Below the pieces are notes generated by a model. The model did not search any database. It saw nothing but the letters and a program-made list of their open reading frames with translations, and had not been told where the DNA came from. The position numbers and the translations under genes are program-made. A DNA stretch of 64,000 nt from contig PUFA01000287.1 of NCBI GenBank assembly GCA_003508835.1, positions 372,001 to 436,000 of the forward strand, read 5' to 3'. Below, in pieces: positions 50,421 to 62,638 of this stretch; positions within the stretch are counted from its first letter, which is position 1, and each line of letters begins with the position of its first letter. This DNA comes from Eonycteris spelaea (taxonomy: Eukaryota > Chordata > Mammalia > Chiroptera > Pteropodidae).

Positions 50421-53400
50421 CAGGAAGCCACAGATACAACACCTGGCACATAAACTGATACTGCAGTAGCAGGCCAAAAATCTGCTTAAATATATAGGAG
50501 TGACTCCCTGGGTCCCTGTACCACCCATACACATATCTTCAAGAGCTTCTTCAAGTTGTGGAGTCCTATGGGCAACTGACAACAGCTCCAGCCTTAAGGA
50601 GCACTAGTCCTTCTGCTAAACTGCACAAGGTCTGGTACTGAAGGTAACCGAAACAGGGCCTTGCAGCGTCATCTCTTCATCTTTACCTATAGACTTGGCA
50701 TAGGCAGCACCATCTGTGGATCACTTTGTAGCTCTCACCCCAAGCAATCAAAAGGAGCAGCTGATGTTGGTCTACTGCCCCTCCCAAGGGTCCACACCAA
50801 TGCACGGGAAGCTGCACTAGACTACAATAGAGAAACTCTTGATTAGCCCCATAAAACAGCCACACAAAGGATAGTCTCAAAAGTAACAACAAGCCTTCTA
50901 GGGTTAAATCCTACTCACTGGGCTCAGCCCCCACATAGCAAACTCCTACCCTGTGGGCTAGCCCATTACCATAAGTTAGTCAGCCTAAGTGTCAATCCCA
51001 TCTGCTGAGGTTTACTAACACCAATAAAGGCTTTAGCTACAACAGATCACATCAACCCACACAAAGATCATGTCCAGAGCTCCTGGTAAAAGTGATTAGG
51101 GAAGAGTGTGCCACTGGGCCTCACAAGAACAAGCTTTCCACATAAGGCCATGTGGCCAAGGCTAAAGACCAAACAAATCTTTCTAACACATAGAAACAAC
51201 ATAGAGAGGCTAATAAAAATGAGAAAACAAACATTCCACAAAACCACAAGGAGAAAACTCTAAAAAAATAAGCTAAATGAAATAAAGGCAAGCAACCTAA
51301 CCAGAGACAGAGTTTAATATAAGGTTATAAGGATGCTCAGTGTACTTAGAAGAATGGATGACCTCAATGAGAATCTCAACAGAGATAGTAAGCATTAAAA
51401 AAAAAAAAAATGTATAAACCATAAAAATAAACCGGACAATTGAAGGCTACAATAACTGAAATGAAGAATACACTAGAAGGATTCCATTGTCATTTAGACA
51501 ACAGAAAGACTGAATCAGTAAACTGGAAGAAAAAAAAGCAGAAAACACCCAATCAGAACAGCAGGAAGAAAAAAGAATTAAAAAATAATTATAACAGTTT
51601 AAAAGACCTCTGGGACACAATATGAAGTGTAACAATTCTGTGTTTAGGAGTACCAGAAGGAAAAGAGAGAGCAAGGGTTTGAGAATCTATTTGAAGAAAT
51701 AATGACAGAAAAATTCCCTAACCTGACAAAGGAATTAGACATATAGGTCCAGGATGCGCAAGAGTCTCAAATAAGAAAAAAATCAACATACCCACACCAA
51801 GACACATCATAATTAAAATGCCAAAGGTCAAAGACAAAGAGAAAATATTAAAAGCAGTAAAGAAAGGCAGCTAGTTACTTACAAGGTTATCCCATAAGAA
51901 TGTCTGCTGATTTTTCAATGGAAACTTTGAGGTCAGAAGAACTCACAAGAAATATTCAAAGTTATGAAAATCAAGAATCTAGAACCACGAAAAACTCTAC
52001 CCAACAAGTCTTTTGATTAAATGGGAGGTGAGATAAAAAGCCTCCAGACAGTAAAAAGTTTAAGGGATTCGTCACCAACAAGCCAGTATTACAAGAAATG
52101 TTAAAAGGACTCTGAAACAGAAAAGGAGTAGGAGAAAATATATGAATAATAAAATGGCAATAACTAAATATCTTTCAAAAATCACTTTAAATGTAAATGG
52201 ATTAAATGCTTCAACCAAAAGAAATAGGATAGTTCAATGGACAAGAAAACAAGACCCATGCATATGCTGTGCAAGGTCCCACTACAGATCAAATGATACT
52301 CACAGACTGAAAGTAAGGGGATGGAAAAAGATATTTCATGCAAATGGAAATGAAAAAAAAATAGCTGGGGTAGCAATACTTGTTCAGATGAAAGAGACTT
52401 TTAAAACAAAGGCTTTAATAAGAGATAAAGGAGGCATTAGTAACGATAAAGGGATCAATACATTGAGAAGGCATAACCCTGAATAGACATATACACATCC
52501 AACACAAGAGCACTTACATACATAAAGCAATTATCATATGACATAAAAGGAGAGAACAACAGTAATACACTCAATAGGGATTTAATATCCTATTGACACC
52601 AACGGAATGATCTTCCAGGCAGAAAACAATGGGCCTAAAAGGCACACTAGACCATATAGATTTAATTGGTATTTTCAGTTCAGAGCATTTCACCCTAAAG
52701 CAGCAAAATATACATTCTTCTCAAGTTGCACATGGAACATTTTCCAGGAATGACCACATGTTAGGCCAAGAAACAAGTCTCAGTAAATTTAAGAAGATTG
52801 AAATCATATCAAGCATCTTCTTTGACCACGCTGGTATGAAACTAAAAAATCAACTACAAGAAAAAAAAACTGGAAAATACACAAACACCACGTAGGCTAA
52901 ATAACATGCTACTAAACAATGAATAGGTAGCAATGAGATCAAGGAATAAGTCAAAGATACATAGAGACAAATGAAAAATTAAAACACAATGACCCGAAAT
53001 CTATGGACATGGCAAAAGCAGTCCTGAGAAGGAAATTCATAACAATACAGGCTACCTCAAGAAAACAAACAAAAAGCTCAAATAAACAGTCTAATACTAC
53101 ACTTAAAAGAACTAGAAAAATAACAGCAAACAAAGCCCAAAGTGAATAGAAAAAAGGAAATAATTAAAATCAGAGCAAAAATAAATGAAATAGAGTCTAG
53201 AAAAATTATACAGAAAGATTAATGAACCAAGAGTTGGTTCTTTGAAAGGATAAAAAAAAATTAATAAACTCTTAACCAGACTCATCAGGAAAAGAGAGAA
53301 GACTCAAATAAATAAAATCAGAAATGAAGAGGAGAAATAACTACAGACTCCATAGAAATTCAAAGATCATAAGAAAATGCCACGAGCAATTATATGCCAA

Positions 53401-55314
53401 CAAATTGGACAGTATGGAAGAAACTAATTGCATTCGTAGAAACATATGATCTCCCAAGACTGAGTCAAGAAGAAACAGAATATCTGAACCAATGAAAATA
53501 TCACCAACAATCAAATCAGTAATTAAAAACTCCCCCAAAACAAAGGTCCTGGACCTAATGGCTCCATAGGCAATTTTTACAAACATTCAAAAGAAGAATT
53601 AACACCTATTCTTCTCAAACTATTTCAAGAAATCCAAGAAGAAGTAAGTTTTTTAATTCCTTTTATGAGGCTACCATTATCTTGATTTCAAAAATAAATG
53701 AAGATATCATGAAAATGAAAACTATAGGCTGGTATGTCTTTGTGCCAGAATTGAATGTAAAAATCCTCAACAAATATCAGCAAACCAAATTCAGCAATAC
53801 ACTAAAATAGTCATACACTATGATCAGTTGGATATCAAGTTGGATTTATCCAGGATGCAAGCAATGAATGAGATGCTGCGTTAACAGATTGAAAGATAAA
53901 AATCATATGATCATGTCAATAGATGCAGAAAAAATGTCCGACAAACCCCAATATCCATGTTGTGATAAAAACTCAGCAATATGGGAATAGAGGGATCATG
54001 CTTTTCATGAATTAAAGGCCAATATGACACAAACCTATAGACAACATCATACTCATGGGGAAAGGCTACAATTTTTTTCTTAAGTTCGGGAAAAGACAAG
54101 TATGCCCACTTTCACCACTTCTGTAGCCACAACAATCAAGACAGGAAAAAGAAAATAAATGATTTCCAAGTTTGAAAGGAAGAAGTAAAACTCACTATTT
54201 GTGGGTTGCATGATACTATATATAGAGAACCCTAAGGGTTCCACAAAAAAAAAAAAAACAAAAACAAAAAAAAACTGTTAGAACTGATACCAATAATTCC
54301 AGTAAAGTAGCAGCATACAAAATTTATATTTAGACATCATGGCATTTTTATATACTAAAGATGAACTTTCAGAAAAAGAAATTAAAAAAACAATCCCATT
54401 TACAATTGCAATCAAAAACAATAAAACACCTAGGAGTCAAATTAACGAGGTAAAAACACCAGTTCTCAGAAAATTTTAGTCATTGAAGAAAGAAATTGAG
54501 GAGATAAAAATAAATAGAAAGCATATACAGTACTCATGAGTAGAAGAATCAACATCATTAAAATGGCCACACTATCCAAAGTAATCTATAGAGTCAATGC
54601 AATTCCTATCAATAGTTAATCAATGGCAATTTTTCAGGGAGCTAAAATAAATATCCTAAAATTTATATAGAACCATAAAAAAGCCCTTTATAGCCACGGC
54701 AATCTGAGAAAGAAGAACAAAGTTGGAGGTATCACACTACCTGATATCAAACTATGCTACAAGCTACAGTAATCAAAACAGCTTGGTTAAAAACAAATAC
54801 ATAATCAATGGAACAGAATGAAGAGCCCAGAAATAAATCCACGTCTATATGTTCATCTAATATATGACAAAAGGAGGCAGGAATACACATGTGTTAAGAC
54901 AGTCCTCTTCAATAAATTGTGTTGGGAAATGAAACAGATACATGTAAAAAAAAAAATGAGACTGCACCACCTTTTTATACCATATACAAGAATAGACCCT
55001 AAATGGATTAAAGACTTAAATGTAAAGACCCAAAACTATAAACTTCTAGAGAGAAAAGAACAGTAATCCCTCTGATACTGCTACTAGTAATATTATTCAG
55101 GAAATCTCCTTGGGCAAGGAAACAAAGAAAAATAAACAATGGGACTATATGAAACTAAAAAGTATTTGCACAGCAAAGAAAATCATCAACACATGAAAAG
55201 GCAACCTATTGATACATCTGGGATAAAGGATTAATATTCAAAATCATAAAGAACTCATGCAACTCAATAGCAATAACGACAAAAAAATAATCAATTAAAA
55301 ATGCGTAGAAGACC

Positions 55315-55545
55315 ACAACCAAAGGGAGTGGGAAGGAGAGTTCTGAGAGAAAGTGGTGAAGGGTTAAAGAAGTAAAAAATTAGCAGTTGATAGATGGTCA
55401 CAGGAATAGGAGCACAGCTTCGGGAATGCAGTGAGCAGTATGAATGGCTTATGTGTAGCCAGGGAAGATAGAGTAATCAGGGGGATCATTTCATAAACTA
55501 TATAAAATGTTTTAACCAATGTACTGTAACATGAAACTAAGAAAA
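55315..55545 (+). mobile_element. Probable L1 3' UTR fragment nested in ORF2
   Basis: This segment separates two parts of the ORF2 C-terminal region that are adjacent in other L1s. Its end, GGGGGATCATTTCATAAACT followed by a TTTTAACCAATGTACTGTAACATGAAAC-like series (split for description), resembles the end of L1 3' UTRs. No poly(A) or target duplication was seen. Confidence 0.45.
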
Positions 55546-56339
55546 CCCACAATGAGGCATCACTTACACTGTCAGTGTGGCTATGATCAATAAATCAACA
55601 AATGACAAGCGTTGTCAGGGTATAGAGAAAAGGAAACTCTTGGACACTGTTGTTGGATGGTGAATTCCTCAGAAAATTAAAAATAGAACTACTATATATG
55701 ATTTAATACAATTCCATTTTCTGTGTATATATTCAAGAAAATTCCAAAACACTGAATTGAAAAGGTAAATGCACCCCTACGTTAATGGTAGCATTATTTG
55801 CAATAACCAAGATATGGAAGCAACTTAAATACCCATGGCTAGATGACCAAATAAAGAAGAAATGGTACATGTTTACAATGACTATTACTCAGCTATAAAA
55901 AGGATGAAATCTTACCATTTGCAACAACTCAGATGCACTAGAGAGTATAAAGCTGAGTGAAACATGTCGACTAAGACAAATACCATATTATTTTAGTTAT
56001 ATGTGGCATCTAAAGAACAAAATCAATGAACAAACTAAATAGAAACAAACTTATAGATACAGAGAACAAACTGATGGTTGCCAGGTGGAAGGGGCAGTGG
56101 GGCTGGTTGAAAAACATGAAGGGATTAAGAAATAACATAATTGTCAGTTAACAAATTAGTCATGGGGATATAAAGTACAGCATAGGGAAATACTCAAATA
56201 ATATTATAAATAATTATGTACAATGCCAGATGGGTACTAAGCTTATCCGGGTGGTCACTTTGTAAGTTCACTATATTTTACACCCGAAACTAATATAATA
56301 TTGTATGCCAACTGTAATTGTAAAACAAAAAATTAAAAA

Positions 56340-57300
56340 ATAATAAACAAATATTTTTAAAATGATAAAAATATGAATAATAAAATAGCAATAATTACAT
56401 ATCTATCAATAATTACTTTAAATGTAAATGAATTAAATGCCCAATCAAAAGAAAGGATGGCTGAATGTATAAGAAAACGAAACAAGACATCTGTCTGCAT
56501 GTGCTGCCTGTAAGAGACTCAGTTCAGATCAAAATACACACATAGACTGAAAGTAAAAGATGGAAAAAGATGTTTCATGAAAATGAAAACAACACGAAAC
56601 GAAAAACCCTAGGTAGCAATACTTACACAAGAGAAAATAGACTCTAAAAGAAAGGCTATCACAACAGAAAGAAGACCTGATAATCCCACTTCTGGATATT
56701 TATCTGAAGAAATCCAAAACACTGCTTCAAAGGACATGTGCACACACACATTTATGGTAGCATTTTTACAGTAGTCCAATATATAGAGGCAACCTGGGTG
56801 TCCTTTGATAATGAATGAATAGAGAAGATGTGATACATATATTATGGAATATTAGTCATAAAAAAGAATAAATCTCTTGCCATCCACAACATGAATGGTA
56901 GAGGGTAGTGTGCTGGGTGGCGTAAGTCAAACAGAGAAAGACAAATGACATCCGATTTCACTTAAATGTAGAATCTAAAGAACAGAACAGAGAAACAACA
57001 AAGAGCAAACTCATAGATACAGAGAACATTTTGATGGTTACCAGATGGGAGGGGCATTGAGGGGATAAATAAAAAAGGAGAAAGGGATTAAGAGTATAAA
57101 TTGGCAGTTACAAAATAGTCATTGAGATATAAAGAATAGCATAAGGAATATAGTCGGTAATATTGTAAATAACTAATATACTATGTAAGCAATCAATGAG
57201 TACTAGATTTATTAGGTTGATCACTTTGTAAGTATATAAATGTCTAATCACTGAAACTAACTGTAATAATATGCCAACTGTTAATTTTAAAAAATTTATA
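56340..57300 (+). mobile_element. L1 with large ORF2 deletion
   Basis: It opens with the start of ORF2 (AATAATAAAATAGCAATAAT, 56,371, matching 52,142 in the neighbour), keeps about 290 bp of endonuclease sequence, then jumps near 56,665 directly to the end of ORF2 (CCTGATAATCCCACTTCTGG), followed by the 3' UTR to 57,300. About 3.3 kb of ORF2 is missing. There is no ORF1 or 5' UTR. Confidence 0.7.
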
Positions 57301-60019
57301 AAAAGACAATTATTAAATCTGTAGTTTTTGGCATTTTGAAATTCATGTAAAATGTTTGATATTTATATCAATTTCATATTATTATTTTAATCAAAATGTA
57401 ATAGATATATTTCTAGAAATTGTACTCACTTTCTCCACTAGATGTCTCCAGAGAAATACAAGTAAATACTGCTAATAAGAAAAGTTGCTGATACCCACCC
57501 AGTTTTAAGATTTCAAAAGTACTCAGCTCAACTAGGGACAAATAGTCACACTGATTGACAGTGTGACAGTGAGATCTGTCACTTGTTGGCTTACTACATA
57601 CAGTTATCAAAGAAAGCTTTCTTCTGCATCTAAATTAACATTAAAGAGATATCACTTAACGTTTATGTTTGTTGTCAATTTAGTTATCTCTTTTCTCTGA
57701 ATGTTTTCATTATCTTAGATATGTTAGGCCAGAAAATGCCTGTAAATCTATGGAGTATGGAGGAAATCCATTGGAAATATATCAGGAGGAGGGTTCAGGA
57801 GGTCCTATTTCTTGTTTTACAATGTTTGGCCACGACTACCTGAGCCTATATGTTGCCCTCTTTAAATTGGCCATGATATTTAATTCTCATTTTGGCTGTA
57901 TGAATGTTTTTTTATAAGGGAAAAAAATCATAAAATTTAACATTTGCTTAATTTTAAATTCCTGCTACTTTTGACTTAGTTCAACGTAATCTAATAATTT
58001 TAAGAGAACATTTTCCCTCACTTAAAAAAATCAAAGATCACTGGGTCTTTGCCAGAACTTCAGAGCTGCACACCCATGTACCAGAGAAGTCTGAGACCCT
58101 CACTGGCCAAGGTGCTTGAGGACCGAAGAATGCTGCCTGCAAGAATCTGTGGCATTAACTTCAAGGCCTTATCATATTTTACAAATAGGCCAGTAAGAAA
58201 GAAAAGTGATACTTAGGAAATATCAGGATCCCACAGACCATATGTTAAAAAGCAGATGTTTGTAAACTTGGGCCAATAACCACTCTGCATCCATCATTTG
58301 AAACCAAGGAAATTCTGGTCCTAAAAATCTACTCTTGGCTTGAGTATCCAAGATAATTGAATCCATAGGTCATGTTCAGTTCTAGAGAGTTTAAGGTAAG
58401 TTTAATGTTGGTTACATGCTAGCACAGTAAGCATGATATTACAATGACTTTACAGTCTTCCAAAGACTATAAGACTTTCTAAAAGAAGGGTAATTTGGAA
58501 CTGTCAGTAATTTAGCATCCTGATAGCTAGAAATGCCTCTGTTTTTTAGACACATTATTTTTCTTTGATTGCATGATAAACGGTTTCTTTTTTAGTAATG
58601 ACTTACATTTCTGGGTCAGACTTTGCAAACCCTGAAAGTCAGATTTAATTGTCAAGATTTCAATCTTTCTCTAAACTGTAATAAAATTGTGTAGCCAGAC
58701 CAGGGCCAGGATCTTTTCATGAAGCAGAAAATAATGTTTTATGTACTTGAGTGCTTCAAAGGAGAAGTTGTATTTCTTCTCAAGATTTTTAAATCTTTTC
58801 TCCCAACTTAGACAACATTTTCTTCTCACTCTCTGGAACTTTCTATTCCTTCTCCTCACCCTACCCAACTGTCAGCTATGAAACAGGATTTTAATTATTA
58901 ACTTCACTGAAGCCAGAATTTCTGGTTAAAGCAGTTGGTTGGAATTCTCCACTATATCACATTTTGGGGCTTGGCTTAGCTTTTTAAGTTGAAGTGGCTT
59001 TAATGTTTTTATAGTTACCTAAAATTTTCCTTCTCTTAGAATGTTCTCTAACCTCTAAAATTTACATGTAGTTTAATATGCACAATCTGGCCCTCATTTT
59101 TTAAATCTTTTTGATGTCATTACTCCATCTTGAGTATTAGATGTTTTGTTGAGGGCCAGCATTTGTTGGCTTCCGTGGGATTTTAACAAGTTCCAAATAA
59201 GATGCCTCAGGATGAATATATTTAAGACTCTAGTAATTTGAAACTCTAGAAGGAAAGATTTAAGAACTTTCTTTTTTAGTTTATGAAAACCTATCATGTT
59301 TTTTACAGAAAAGAAAAAACTATATCTCCCGCATGAGAGAGCAGTCCTCTTTTGAAATACGAATTACATTTCCATTTTCACTACTCATCCCATGCAATTA
59401 TTTGTCCATTCAGACCAACTGAAGGAATGATGATAAATGGAAAGCCATCTGATTGCAACTGATAAAAGTTAAGTCATGAGGAATAATTAGGTCAAAAATT
59501 GATCTTGAAAAGAATTAATATACTTTGAATTTATTGCAGGCCACTATGAAGAAAAGTAGGTCACATGGCAGGAAATTATTGATTCTTCCTTCTCCTCTAT
59601 ATGCATGTCATTAAGTTTACCTGTTATCATTCTGGACTTTAGGTGTTTAAGTAGCTCTTTTACTCTTGGGACATAATTATTCAAGTCCATATCTCTTCTC
59701 TCTATACCCATTCTTTCCTTTCTGGTCAAACTACATTGGATTTGAGCAAATTTTAGCTTCATTACAGAAAAACTTATAAACAGTTACAACTGTCTATATG
59801 CATTAATAGTTGTAAGCAACCCAGGAAAGAGTAAATTACTACTTATAGTGGTGATATTAGAGAGATTTCTGCATTTTAAGTTTGATTTATTTTTCTGTAT
59901 TATAAATTTTACTGTGAGACTTAACAAAATAAGTCATCTATAGTCTCATTAATTTATTTTGACCCACAATCCTTCGAACATCTATCCTAAAGGTTTAAAA
60001 ACATTTATTCATAAAAATA
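57301..60019. other. Upstream POSTN flank, no gene recognised
   Basis: Mostly unique sequence. A slightly GC-richer block at about 58,030-58,180 (CCAGAACTTCAGAGCTGCAC) stands out but matches nothing I recognise. Minus-strand frames at 58,671-58,868, 59,094-59,297 and 59,544-59,762 have no domain or splice context. Confidence 0.5.
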
Positions 60020-60365
60020 TGTGTGCCCTAATTTCATTGCAGTACATGAAACCAACCAACCAGAAAAAGCTGAGAACCGTATAATTTCACTCATATATAG
60101 CATATAAAACTGAAAGCAACAAACAAACAAGACAAACAAGCAAAAACTCAACAGATAAGTTTGGTGGTTACCAAAGGGAAAGGGGGGATAGAAGGAGATA
60201 GATAAGAGTAAAGGGGCTCAAATATATGATGATGAAAGGAGATTTGACTTTGGGTGGTGAATATTCAATGCGATATACAGACTATGTATTATTGAATTAT
60301 ACACTTGAAACCTATATAATTTTATTAACCAATGTCACCCCAATAAATTTAATAAAAAAGAAAAG
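60020..60365 (+). mobile_element. Bat-type L1 3' end
   Basis: Runs from an ORF2 C-terminal relic (TTTCACTCATATATAGCATA) through a GTGGTTACCAAAGGGAAAGG block to the terminus CAATGTCACCCCAATAAATT with A-rich tail. It is the sense form of the end type seen in antisense at 33.66 kb. Severely 5'-truncated. Confidence 0.8.
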
Positions 60366-62130
60366 AATTAATCTATATTTTAATGTCTGACCAGTCTAGA
60401 ATTGAAAACTTTTCTATAACTATGTTATTGATAATGTTCTAACAGCTAATTTGTTGATATTAAGTAGAACTTATTTTCATAAAAGTCTTTCCATTCTACT
60501 CAATGACCAATTACTGACCATATACTCTTTACACAACATAAGAGTAATAATAGAAATCTATTATATAAAGCATGCCAGTGACATACAGATTAAGATAGAA
60601 TAATTCCCTTCAGAGAAATATAAATGATAGGCTAATTCTCTTCTTCCCACAAGGGGTCAGGAAAGAGTATAATTTACCTTTTATGCCATCTCTTCAGCTC
60701 TCCTGTTGAATTACTCTTTCATTTTCTATACCTTACTACTAAGATTTTCACATTGAAAAGAGCTCTCTGAATCATATTTCAAAATTTATTGTTTCATTGA
60801 ATGCTTTCTTAATATATTAGCAGCAAGTTGCATCATTATTTATTGTCCCAAGACAAAATCTTATAGCAAGCTTAAAGTAACTCTCCTGATACTTGGAATT
60901 TTCTCTGGACCAATTCACCCCCCCACCACCCCCCAAAGGCACTTTCAATGTGACAACATGGAGATCCGGTGTAAAATTTCCTAATAGAACCAACAGGAAA
61001 ACAACACCGATGTGCCATGACAGTGGGAGCACTTGGCACAAGGAGTATTTGAATAGCACTTTTGCTTCAAGATGGTGTGTAACTTGTTTATTCAAGGGGA
61101 CTCATTGCAGCTATCATTTTAGTTTACTATTGACTTCTAAAATGCACATTTTTTTTATCCAAAATGTTTCAAAGATTTGACATATTGTATATGAAGTGGT
61201 GAGAATGCATATTTCTTTGGCTAATAATTGTGCAGTGTAACATTAAAATATTTTAGTTATTCTTGATAAAATCTAAAGAATAATTTTGTAAATACCCTGT
61301 GCCTTAATAGATATTTAATTATTCTATTATAGTTAGTTGGTAATGTTTGTTCCCAATCAGGGATGCTTTTGTCTAGTGGTTATCAATAGATGTGCTGCCT
61401 AGAGATTTTCAATATGTGAAGTATGTAATGAAAAAACAATAAAACACAAATATTTTTCTTTTCTGCTTAATTCCAAGAGTTAGAGAAACTTTCCAGAAGT
61501 AAATTTATATTAACTGCATCTATTCCTTGATATTTAAAGAGAAAAGTGAAATGAGAGGAATCACCTCAGTTAAGTAGGATTACAAGGGAAATGTAATCTC
61601 TTCTACATGTTTTGTTAGCAAGTTAGAATTTTTACCTCACACTTTGTGCAAGTTTTAAATCCATTCAACACTTGTTTCTAATTATCAGCCATTACTCCTT
61701 TGTGATTATTGAACTTACATCTACCTTTGTTTTCTGAGTAAAAAATAACTGCACTTCTGAAGTTAACTGAATGCAGTAAGATGTGATGAGATCAAATAAT
61801 GTTTTCATTGAGCACAGACAGGGACATGTACTCTAAAACACAGATTGCGAGAAATTCCTTCAAACCCAAACAAAATCATTTTCTATTAAAAACCCTCTAA
61901 ATTACTAAAGAATAAAACAAATATCAGCATGCAATGAGCAAGTTATTAAAAATAAAGAGAAATATAAATAATGTAAAAATAAATATCTTCTTCATAATGA
62001 GAACAAAAAAAGGATACTCAGTGAGCTCAGTAAACCTAACAAAAGCAGATTTTAGCTGGCAACTTGAAGTTGCTGATGTTTTTTGCAGAGTTCAGATTCC
62101 CAAGGTTGAAACAGTGCTCCCTCCCACAAC
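60366..62130. other. Proximal upstream region of POSTN
   Basis: Unique AT-rich sequence with no gene. A C-rich tract at 60,917-60,934 could form a G-quadruplex on the minus strand. The overlapping frames at 60,817-61,180 on both strands have no recognised domain. Distal regulatory elements of POSTN may lie here but none can be named from sequence alone. Confidence 0.5.
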
Positions 62131-62139
62131 TCTGACATG

Positions 62140-62147
62140 TATATAAA
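62140..62147 (+). promoter_or_regulatory. POSTN: POSTN TATA box
   Basis: TATATAAA lies 66-73 bases before the start codon of a clear periostin signal-peptide exon. Transcription would be expected to start 25-30 bases downstream of the TATA box, around 62,168-62,175, leaving a 5' UTR of about 40 bases. A C-rich CTCCCTCCCAC stretch lies just upstream (62,118-62,128). The TATA box and spacing are seen; the start site is inferred. Confidence 0.8.
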
Positions 62148-62169
62148 CTCTGAGCTCTCCAAAGCCCAC

Positions 62170-62212
62170 TGCCAATTCTCTTCGTGGACTAACTGCAACG
62201 GAGAGACTAAAG
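62170..62212 (+). other. POSTN: POSTN 5' UTR (inferred start)
   Basis: Short leader between the inferred transcription start and ATG. The bases before the start codon, GAGACTAAAG, give A at -3 and G at +4, a strong Kozak context. No upstream ATG occurs in this leader. Confidence 0.6.
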
Positions 62213-62331
62213 ATGGTTCCTTTCTTACCTATATTTTCTCTACTCTTGCTAGTTGTTGTTAACCCTGCAAATGCCAGTGGCCATTACGATAAGATTTTGG
62301 CTCATAGCCGTATCAGGGGCCGAGATCAGGG
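62213..62331 (+). CDS. POSTN: Periostin, exon 1 coding part
   Basis: Encodes residues 1-39 and two bases of codon 40 of periostin, a secreted matrix protein with an EMI domain and four fasciclin (FAS1) domains that binds collagen, fibronectin and integrins. The ATG opens a classic signal peptide: MVPFLP, then a hydrophobic core rich in L and V (residues 8-16), and a likely cleavage after NPANA (residue 21). The mature start, SGHYDKILAHSRIRGRDQG, is almost the human sequence. The exon ends CAGGG before the donor GTAAGT, in phase 2. This start is chosen because of the signal peptide, the Kozak context and the TATA box just upstream. The gene continues to exon 2 and then out of the window, so the CDS is partial. 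Confidence 0.95.
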
Positions 62332-62420
62332 GTAAGTCTGTGGTTATAAACCTTTTTTTACCCTAGCCTTAGCTTGCTGTATGTACAAATTTACCTAAAG
62401 TTCTTTTCTACTTATTTCAG

Positions 62421-62441
62421 AGTAATAAGGAAAAAGAAAAA
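62421..62441 (+). other. POSTN: Candidate 21-nt in-frame microexon in POSTN intron 1
   Basis: The 21 bases lie between a good acceptor (pyrimidine tract TTCTTTTCTACTTATTTCAG, 62,401-62,420) and a good donor (GTGAGT, 62,442). Its length is a multiple of three. Joined between exon 1 (phase 2) and exon 2 it would insert seven residues (VIRKKKN) after Gly40 without a stop, before the conserved PNVC. Human periostin has no such insertion. It could be a chance pair of splice-like sites only 90 bases from the real donor. Confidence 0.25.
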
Positions 62442-62592
62442 GTGAGTGTTCTGTGATTTATATGTGTTTTAAACTTTAAAAATTATTGTTACAATAACTT
62501 GTGTATAATTGCTTTTTTATGATGGTATATAATTTTAATCTAATTAATAACATTTAACAAGACATTTCTTTAGAATTCAGCTTACTGTGTTT

Positions 62593-62638
62593 TTCTTTCA
62601 TTTTGAAAATGCAGAATGAGATTTTCAAAATGAAAGAA
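62593..62638. other. Perfect 18-bp inverted repeat with 10-base loop
   Basis: The arm TTCTTTCATTTTGAAAAT (62,593-62,610) is the exact reverse complement of 62,621-62,638, separated by GCAGAATGAG. It lies in POSTN intron 1 and would fold into a stable RNA or DNA hairpin. It has no recognisable transposon ends. Confidence 0.9.

Larger units (their letters stand above)
48475..56335 (+). mobile_element. Near full-length L1 with long monomeric 5' UTR
   Basis: A plus-strand L1 of about 7.9 kb. The 5' end is at AGATGAGGTCAAGATGACAG (48,468-48,487). The 5' UTR reaches about 51,250, which is long, and contains tandem monomers (listed separately). ORF1 relic spans about 51,300-52,110. ORF2 runs from 52,142 (MNNKMAITKYLSKITLNVNG) through an endonuclease stretch with WKKIFHANGNEKK and RT and C-terminal relics to about 55,950. 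The 3' UTR ends near 56,335 with an A-rich tail. A 230-bp piece at about 55,315-55,545 interrupts the ORF2 C-terminal region. Stops and frameshifts throughout make it inactive. Confidence 0.8.
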
